From contig ML682092.1 in the NCBI GenBank assembly GCA_007922195.1, positions 1,451,721 to 1,515,720 of the forward strand: DNA of 64,000 nt, given 5' to 3'. A program made the translations under genes and the position numbers. Positions within the stretch are counted from its first letter, which is position 1; the number at the start of each line of letters is the position of its first letter. Shown piece after piece: positions 58,136-64,000 of the stretch. This stretch comes from Podocnemis expansa (taxonomy: Eukaryota; Chordata; Testudines; Podocnemididae). The notes below the pieces were generated by a model. It did no database searches, was not told the DNA's origin, and saw nothing but the letters and a program-made list of their open reading frames with translations.

Positions 58136-59800
58136 ATGAATGCAAAAGAGCTCAAACAGTTACATAATGAGTGAAGAATAACCCTTAACGGGGATATCTC
58201 AGAACAGCGAATGAGACACCTGGTTATGAACAATAACCGGAGAACAGGATCTCCACTTGACTCTGGCACAGAAATAGTCTCTCCAGAAGAGGTTAGACTG
58301 CAAGCCCTGAAAAATAGCCAGCCTCTTCAAGTTGTGAGAGAAATTTCTGACCATCAATTGCTGGGAAGGCACAAAATGCAAGAGATGGAGGAAAAGGCTC
58401 ATGAAAGGCAGGCAGAGCTGAAAGCTGCAAGAAAAGATTCATCAGCTGAGGGAGGCTGCTGAAGAGAGACCCCAAAAGAGGACAGATGGAAGCGGCCAGA
58501 ATCCAGCTCCAGATCATGGAAGGTAAAGAGGGTCTTTCTCCGCCTCTCTCCATCAAAGATTTGGAAAGGATGTGTTCCATTTACAGAGACTATGAGGATA
58601 TTGAGGAGTTTTTGTCTACTTTTGAAAGCTGCTGTGAGCATTATGAGATTCCTGATCAGAAAAGAATGGCTGTTCTCTTCACCAAATTGAGTGGAAGGCC
58701 CAGGAAGGTATTTAATGAAATGGAGTTAGATGAGGCATTATTTTAATTACAGTTTAAAGAAGCTGTATTGTATTAAAATCATTCCTAATTCTTATAGGCT
58801 GGAATATAGGAATTTTAAGATCTCAGATGAGGTTACTGATGTTGAAACTGTTTATAAACTGTTTGGATATCTGAAAAAATGGATCAACAGGGTGAAAACT
58901 TCTGGTGGTTTCAGTAGAGTTATCAATTTATTTGTAAGGAGCAGCTCCTGGAAATAGCACCGCATCGTATCAGGGCAATTGTACTTGATAAAGACCCTGA
59001 TACCATTTTGGAAGCTGCACGAATTGCTGATGCTTTCATACAGAACAGGAACTGTGAATGGCATAAGTCTCAGGGAAAGGACAACCACAGTTCATTGCCA
59101 GGGCTGGATTAAAGCAGGGGTTTTAAAGACTGCAGCCCTGGGCCCTGGCTAAAGGGGGGCTTGACTGCCTCACAAAAATTCCAGCCCAGCTGCTGCTGTG
59201 TCAACCCGCGCAGCACTGGCAGGGCCCATGTAACTCACGCAGAAAGACTAGATAGCTCAAGAGCAGGGTGTGAGCACTGAGCTTCTTGGCCTCTGGCCCC
59301 AGACCCCAATACCAAGCACCAGTATGCCCCCACAGTTGGCCAATCTGCAGGCCCCAAGGCCACCCAGCGTTGGCCTGTCTTCCGCGCCAAGCACTGGCCT
59401 GCCCCACGAAGCTGGCAGGCCTGCCTGTGGACCTTACTGCCAATGTGCCTGAGCACTGCACCACCACCAGACAGGGCGCCGCAGTGAGGGCAACCCAGGA
59501 AGCCCCACAAAACCAGAGAGCCCCAGCACCTTAATCCAGCCCTGTTCATTGTAGGTTAGGATGGAGGATGTATCCAAGAACAAGGACAAAACTAGCCCCA
59601 ATTTGATTAGAAAGTCTTTTAAAACCCAGAATTGAAAATTTTTAACCCTGGAGGGATAAACCTGCTACATGCCACCTGTGCTAAGTCATTAGCCATATAA
59701 AGCCAAAGTGTTCAAACAGGGAAGGCAGGAATGTGCCAAAGCTGGCAACCCCTCAGCTCTCTATCTATTCGAACGCTGTCACTATAAGTGCAGAGGCTGG
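58136..59800 (+). pseudogene. Gypsy gag, broken
   Basis: An ATG at 58136 opens MNAKELKQLHNE before an in-frame stop; the next frames read MRHLVMNNNRRTG, together resembling the SAP-like start of some vertebrate gypsy gags. The 58486-58746 frame carries DYEDIEEFLSTFESCCEHYE and TKLSGRPRKVFNEM, the capsid core. After the insertion at 59099-59544 a CCHC zinc knuckle is visible at 59670-59711 (C-x2-C-x4-H-x4-C spacing) but its first x4 position is a TAA stop. Gag would form the particle; this one is dead. Confidence 0.75.
59099..59544. mobile_element. DNA transposon in gypsy gag, perfect 14-bp ends
   Basis: Ends cagggctggattaa and ttaatccagccctg are exact inverted repeats. Flanks ttcattgc (59091-59098) and ttcattgt (59545-59552) match 7 of 8. 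The gypsy sequence continues on both sides. Interior GC-rich, no transposase. The 8-bp duplication suggests hAT. Confidence 0.85.
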
Positions 59801-60075
59801 CTGGACACAGGGTGACCCACCACATTGTGTCCAGAAACAAATATGGAAGGTGTTAATGCTACCACTTTAATAGTCTCTGTTATGGGAGCTGAAAGGTGCC
59901 TTACTGTGTGAGGTCAGAGAGACAATAAGGAGTTCACTGCTGTCAGTGGATTGTGTGTACTGGATGGAGAGATTCTGCCTTGGAAATTATTTTAGTTAAA
60001 AAGAAATTCATCTGGGAGGAGGGTTATGTACCGGATGAAAGTGTGTGGACTTGGTGGCACTTTCTGGATGTAGGG

Positions 60076-60559
60076 CAGGCGTGGCCAAACTGCGGCTCAG
60101 GAGCCACATGTGGCTCTTGAATGAAAAATTGTGGCTCCTGGAAGAACATCAGCAAATGCATTTAGGAAAGCAGCCCCAGCCTAGCAGTTTAGGAGTGGGT
60201 CGGGATGCTGGGTAGAAGTGCGGCATGGTCAGGGATGGCAGGGAGAAGTGCAACATGGTCAGAATTTTAAAAAACTCACCACTAGCCTGCAGTCTTCTAC
60301 ATAGAGCAGCAGCTAAGTTTTTACTATGTAGGCCTAATTTTCATGGTAACCTTAAGTAATTATAGTAATTATTAGAATCTGACATTAGTAGGATCAATAT
60401 TTTTCCTCTTTTTACTATCAAATTAAAGTGTGCAATGAATTTTAAACTTAGTAATTTTGGAGTAGGTAAAAATATATAGCTATATGCCTCAGTGCCGCTT
60501 GTGAAGCTTTGATAATCAACTTGTGTGGCTTGTGAGTTCCATAAGTTTGGCCACCGCTG
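60076..60559. mobile_element. Non-autonomous hAT element in gypsy remnant
   Basis: Ends caggcgtggccaaactg and aagtttggccaccgctg are inverted. Flanks atgtaggg (60068-60075) and atataggg (60560-60567) match 7 of 8. Length 484 bp. Confidence 0.85.
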
Positions 60560-60939
60560 ATATAGGGTAATGGTGTCCTTAGCAAAGATCCATTTAGAGT
60601 GGGAAGATTTTAGAGGTGACATAGTGGTAGGCGTATGAGAGCTTCAATAATAGGGTCAATGTCGTAACCAGATTGCAAGGAAAATAGGTTCCTGATACAG
60701 TTTCCTCCATCTTTGATAATGAGGGAATCTGTGAACAATCAGAGGCCCCCTCTCAGATAATGCCAGCTGAGATTGGAGTGGGTGTGCCTGGGGTGCCTCT
60801 GAATTTAAGTGAAATTCAGAAGGAGTTTTTTAGGGTTCTACAAGAGGATCTTTCTTCAGAGAGGGCCAAAATGGATGCCAAAAGCCTAGCCCCAGCACAG
60901 GGTTCTCCCCAGGAATGACAATGGGGGGGGGGAATTTTG

Positions 60940-62490
60940 AGGGGGAGGAGCATGAGGGTCAGTGAGATGTGAGACTGTGGTGGTGAAGATGGGCTGTATG
61001 GCACCATAGTAAAAACTAAAACGTGGCTCATGAATGACCATTTTCTTAGATTATCACACAAAGTTGGCTACTGGTCTGGGACCAGTGTTCCCTCTAAGAG
61101 CCTGAGGCAGCTGAGCAACTGATGTTGTTCGTTGCACAACACCCCCCACCCCGCCCCGTCAGGGCCCGATCCTGCCAGCCCCACTGCTTTCCTGGTAAGC
61201 CGCCCCCACCCAGCCAGCCCAATCCCCTCCTCCCACCTTAGGCTGCTCCTCTGGTAACCCCCCAGCCTGCCCAACCTCTCCCTGCAATCTTACCCTGCCG
61301 CTGGAGCGGCATGGCACAGCCACAGCTCCTTGGGGCTGGAGAAGCACTAACAGAGCATGCTCAGACATTCTAGACCTGCTCCATTAGAGCTTCTCTGGGC
61401 GGGAGTTTTAATAACTCCCCACTCCAGAGGAGCTCTGAGCCAGGACTCTGGCTGCTGGCCCTGCGCGGCCAGTAGCCTTCCCTGCACTGGGCAGCTGCGG
61501 TGGGCCGTGCCGCCGCGTGCCTGTGCAGCTTCCGGGTAACGTTGTCTGGCACCAATACTATTCAACATATTCATAAGTGATCAGGTAAAAGGGGTGAACA
61601 CTGAGATAGCAAATTTTGCAGATGGTACAAAATTACTCAAGATTAAATTGGATTATTATTAAATTTGGATATTAAATCCAAACCAGACTATCAAGAGTTT
61701 TACAAAGAGATCTTACAAAACTGGATGCCTGGACAACAAAATGGCAGCTGAAATTCAGTGTTGATAAATACAAAGTAATGCATATTTGAAAACAGAAATC
61801 CAATGATATGTATAAACTAATGAGATCTAATTTATCTGTTACCATTCAAGAGAGAGAGACTCATAGACTCCAAGGTCGGAAAGGACCAATATGACAGTCT
61901 GGCCTCCTGCACAATGCAGGACAAAACCTCACACACTCACTCCTATAATAAATCTCTAACCTCTGACTGAATTATTAAAGTCCTCAGGTACAGGGAAAAG
62001 CAATTAAAATGATAAGGGGTATTGCACAGCTTCCATCTGAGAAGAGCTTAATAAAACTGGGACCTTTCAAATGACTAAGGGTGGATATAGAGGTCTATAA
62101 AGTTGTGACTGGTATGGAGAAAGTGAATAAGGAAATGTTATTGAATAGTTCACATAACATAAGAATTAGGTATCCCCAATTAAATTTATAGGTAGGAGGT
62201 TTAAAACAAACAAAAGGAAGTATTTCTTCCCATAACACTGGGATGGGCAGGGATGGGTGCAACACCATGCTCTGAAATGTTCCTAGTCTCCTTTTGGCAG
62301 AAGGTAGGACTAGATGTAAAGAGATGGATAGCTCCATGACTACATGTTCAGTCATTCCCTCTGGCATAATGAATCAGATCCAAGGGACCCCAATCTACCT
62401 GACATTGGCCACTGTCAGAAAACAGGTTACTGGGCTAAATGGCCGTTGGTCAGATCCAATATTGCCATTCTAATGCTCATATGAAAAAAT
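60940..62490 (+). mobile_element. CR1-like LINE, 5'-truncated, interrupted by a hAT element
   Basis: Left of the insert at 61083-61544 the frame reads WLMNDHFL...; right of it, LFNIFISDQVKGVNTEIANF and ADGTKLLKI follow, i.e. the RT block containing FADD, here decayed to FADG. The 3' tail at 62390-62480 reads cattggccactgtcag and gccattctaatgctc, as at 11490-11655. A short reversed CR1 tail is nested at about 61858-61925. The left boundary is approximate. Confidence 0.7.
61083..61544. mobile_element. Non-autonomous hAT element in CR1
   Basis: Left end cagtgttccctctaag is typical of one hAT family; the right end cttccgggtaacgttg is its degraded inverse. Flanks tctgggac (61075-61082) and tctggcac (61545-61552) match 7 of 8. 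The CR1 frame continues on the other side. Confidence 0.8.
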
Positions 62491-62829
62491 TTATTAAAAC
62501 ATAACATTTTTTTGGTTCAGAAAATACCCAAGATAATTACCTCTCAAGGTAGTCATGATGTTAGATAATGACCTTGGCAAATAAAGCATTTTAAAAATGT
62601 TGGCCTAGTAGGAAATATTTATATAAGTTTCCCGGTCACAAATCTAGCTTTCTGGATCCAAGTCACTAAAACACAGTGAGATTATAAATTTGTTAGTTTT
62701 GAAAGTGTTTTTCTTGTTGAAAGAGAGCTGATTGCCTCTCAGCTGGGGGGAAATAGGACAGATGTGTGCTTGATATTATTGTGGGCTCTCCCTTACATGC
62801 GATATCTGATTAGCAATCTGGTATGGCTT

Positions 62830-62870
62830 AAATTTGTTAGTCTTTTAAGAGCCACCAGACTCTTTGTTTT
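62830..62870 (+). mobile_element. PLE tail fragment, about 40 bp
   Basis: Reads aaatttgttagtcttttaag, then ccaccagactctttg; a very short relic of the PLE terminus. Confidence 0.4.
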
Positions 62871-62959
62871 CTTCCCTTACTTCTTACTGAGTTCAGTTCA
62901 CTCCAGTCATTTCCAACCAATGACTAAATTGATATAAGACTATGTTACTAGCTAGCTGA

Positions 62960-63800
62960 CAGCTGGGGGGGGGGTATTGGGGGCTGTTAGGGAAATCCCT
63001 GCCCCAGCAGAAGAAGAGACAGACAGGTTTTTTGTGCAGGAGGGCTTGCTATACAGGGAACCCTTTACAGGGAAAAAGCACTCTCATAATAGAAACTTCA
63101 AGCAGCTTGTTGTAGCTAAAGGATATCGAAGTGAGCTATTAAATTTGGTTCATGATGATCCCTTTGCAGGATGTCTGGGCATAGAAAAAGGTTATGAAGG
63201 GCTGAATCAAAACTTGTATTGGCCTTACATTCATGACACAGTGAGGGATTCTTGTAGGAGTTCACATTTGTGTCAAAAGCACAAGGGTTTGAAGGGTCCC
63301 GAGAAGGTGCCCCTACAGCCTTTGCCCATTATTAAGAAGGCGTTTACCAGATTATCTGTGTATATCGTGGGGCACTCCATAAGGCTTCCAGGAATGGAGA
63401 GAAGTATATTTTGGTGTTAATGGATTTTGATACCAGGTATCCTGATGCTGTAGCATTATCTAATGTTGAGGCTGCAGCACTGTTTACTGTTTCTAGCATG
63501 ATGGGTTTTCCCAAGGAGATTTCAGACCATGGGCCAATCTTATGTCAATAGTATTTAAGCAACTATGGGAGATGGGTGGAGTAGGTCATGTAAAGCTGCC
63601 CCTTACTGTCCAGAAACCAGTGGTTTGGAAGAAAGATTTAATGGAACATTGAAGTCTGTCCTCAAGATGTATGTGGACAGGTGCCGGAATGACGGGGATG
63701 TCTTGTTGCCTTGTTTGCTATATGCGTACAGGAGTGTATCCCAAGAATCTACAAGGTTTGATCCTTTTAAGGTGCTTTATGGGAGGTAGATCGGGGTCCC
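62960..63800 (+). pseudogene. Gypsy integrase, broken
   Basis: The 62977-63420 frame carries FVQEGLLYREPFTG and the zinc-binding region; at the second zinc histidine it reads DDPFAGCLG, so a cysteine replaces it, while the later CRSSHLC pair is kept. The first catalytic Asp position reads SVYIVG (Tyr). Following frames give MDFDTRYPDAVALS, then SDHGP (second Asp kept), and the 63565-63789 frame gives SGLEERFNGTLKSVLKMYVD with the catalytic Glu kept. Stops at 63420 and 63550 separate these pieces, so the enzyme is inactive. Confidence 0.8.
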
Positions 63801-64000
63801 TTGGATCTGATTCATTATTCTTGCGAGGGTAGAGGTGACAGAACAGCCAGTGTGTGGGTTAATGTAAATTTATCTGGCTAACAGGTGTGGAAAGATGTGC
63901 CCAGACATAGTGCTGTTAGCAAAGGAAGCACACCTGGCAAGATCACATAACACAAGCAGAGAAGAGGAAGTCCAGCCTACTACTGGTCTGAAATTTTACA

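Larger units (their letters stand above)
57716..63850 (+). mobile_element. Ty3/gypsy-type LTR retrotransposon, decayed and invaded
   Basis: Gag remnants (58136-59800) and an integrase remnant (62960-63800) lie in order on the + strand; the reverse transcriptase and RNase H expected between them are not found. The left leader (57716-58130) is uncertain. Four later elements sit inside: 59099-59544, 60076-60559, a CR1 at about 60940-62490, and a hAT element within that CR1 (61083-61544). I could not identify either LTR. The right end may extend past 64000. Confidence 0.75.
55340..64000 (+). other. TNKS: TNKS intron, at least 8.6 kb
   Basis: Starts with GTGAGC and has no acceptor before the window ends. 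The first 2.4 kb (55340-57715) holds a short unclassified repeat at 56078-56142 and otherwise nothing named. From 57716 onward it is a decayed gypsy element with later insertions. Confidence 0.85.

Noticed and set aside
62977..63789. Domesticated gypsy integrase gene (GIN1-like)
   Set aside because: Stops split the frame, a zinc ligand and a catalytic aspartate are changed, and gag remnants in the same orientation lie upstream, so it is a decayed element.
55340..64000. Next TNKS exon (HVDIAALL...)
   Set aside because: I looked for the expected sequence in this interval and found none; the intron appears to continue past the window.

Overview
This is vertebrate nuclear DNA. Nine short, correctly spliced coding exons on the + strand encode a continuous run of about 395 residues of the ankyrin-repeat region of tankyrase-1 (TNKS). 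They cover ankyrin repeat cluster (ARC) 3, all of ARC4 and the first part of ARC5. The gene enters the window already in progress and leaves it unfinished: the promoter, the N-terminal region, ARC1-2, the rest of ARC5, the SAM domain and the PARP domain all lie outside. I assign TNKS rather than TNKS2 from diagnostic residues in the first exon ([19 protein letters not shown]). Everything else is intron, mostly transposable-element debris.

The repeats point to a non-avian sauropsid, most likely a turtle: CR1 LINEs, several DIRS tyrosine-recombinase retrotransposons, a Penelope-like element (PLE) family with a GIY-YIG endonuclease, a Ty3/gypsy element and many non-autonomous hAT-type DNA transposons with 8-bp target-site duplications (TSDs). 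The species call is an inference from this repeat mix and the TNKS sequence, not from a database search.

Layout. 1-5982: intron holding a hAT element split by a 5-kb DIRS copy, followed by a second DIRS 5' fragment. 5983-8248: three ARC3 exons. 8249-17284: 9-kb intron with PLE units, a CR1 and hAT elements. 17285-17456: last ARC3 exon. 17457-24947: intron with a purine-rich minisatellite and large inverted PLE units. 24948-25027: first ARC4 exon. 25028-47236: 22-kb intron with a CR1 split by a small transposon, a PLE with reverse transcriptase, a DIRS gag fragment, a candidate LTR, a hAT transposase relic and a 5.7-kb DIRS on the minus strand. 47237-49999: two ARC4 exons. 54756-55339: two exons across the ARC4/ARC5 junction. 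55340-64000: intron with a decayed gypsy element that has taken at least four later insertions.

The transposon genes are all broken by stops, frameshifts or lost catalytic residues; I see no intact mobile-element gene. I found no CRISPR, no rRNA or tRNA gene and no second host gene. The most useful observations are a repeating 1-0-2-0 intron-phase pattern across the ankyrin clusters, a tandem NAGNAG splice acceptor in TNKS, a family of inverted PLE-derived insertions bounded by 13-15 bp duplications, and a short patch duplicated between the PLE and its neighbour. I do not see a clearly new biological system.
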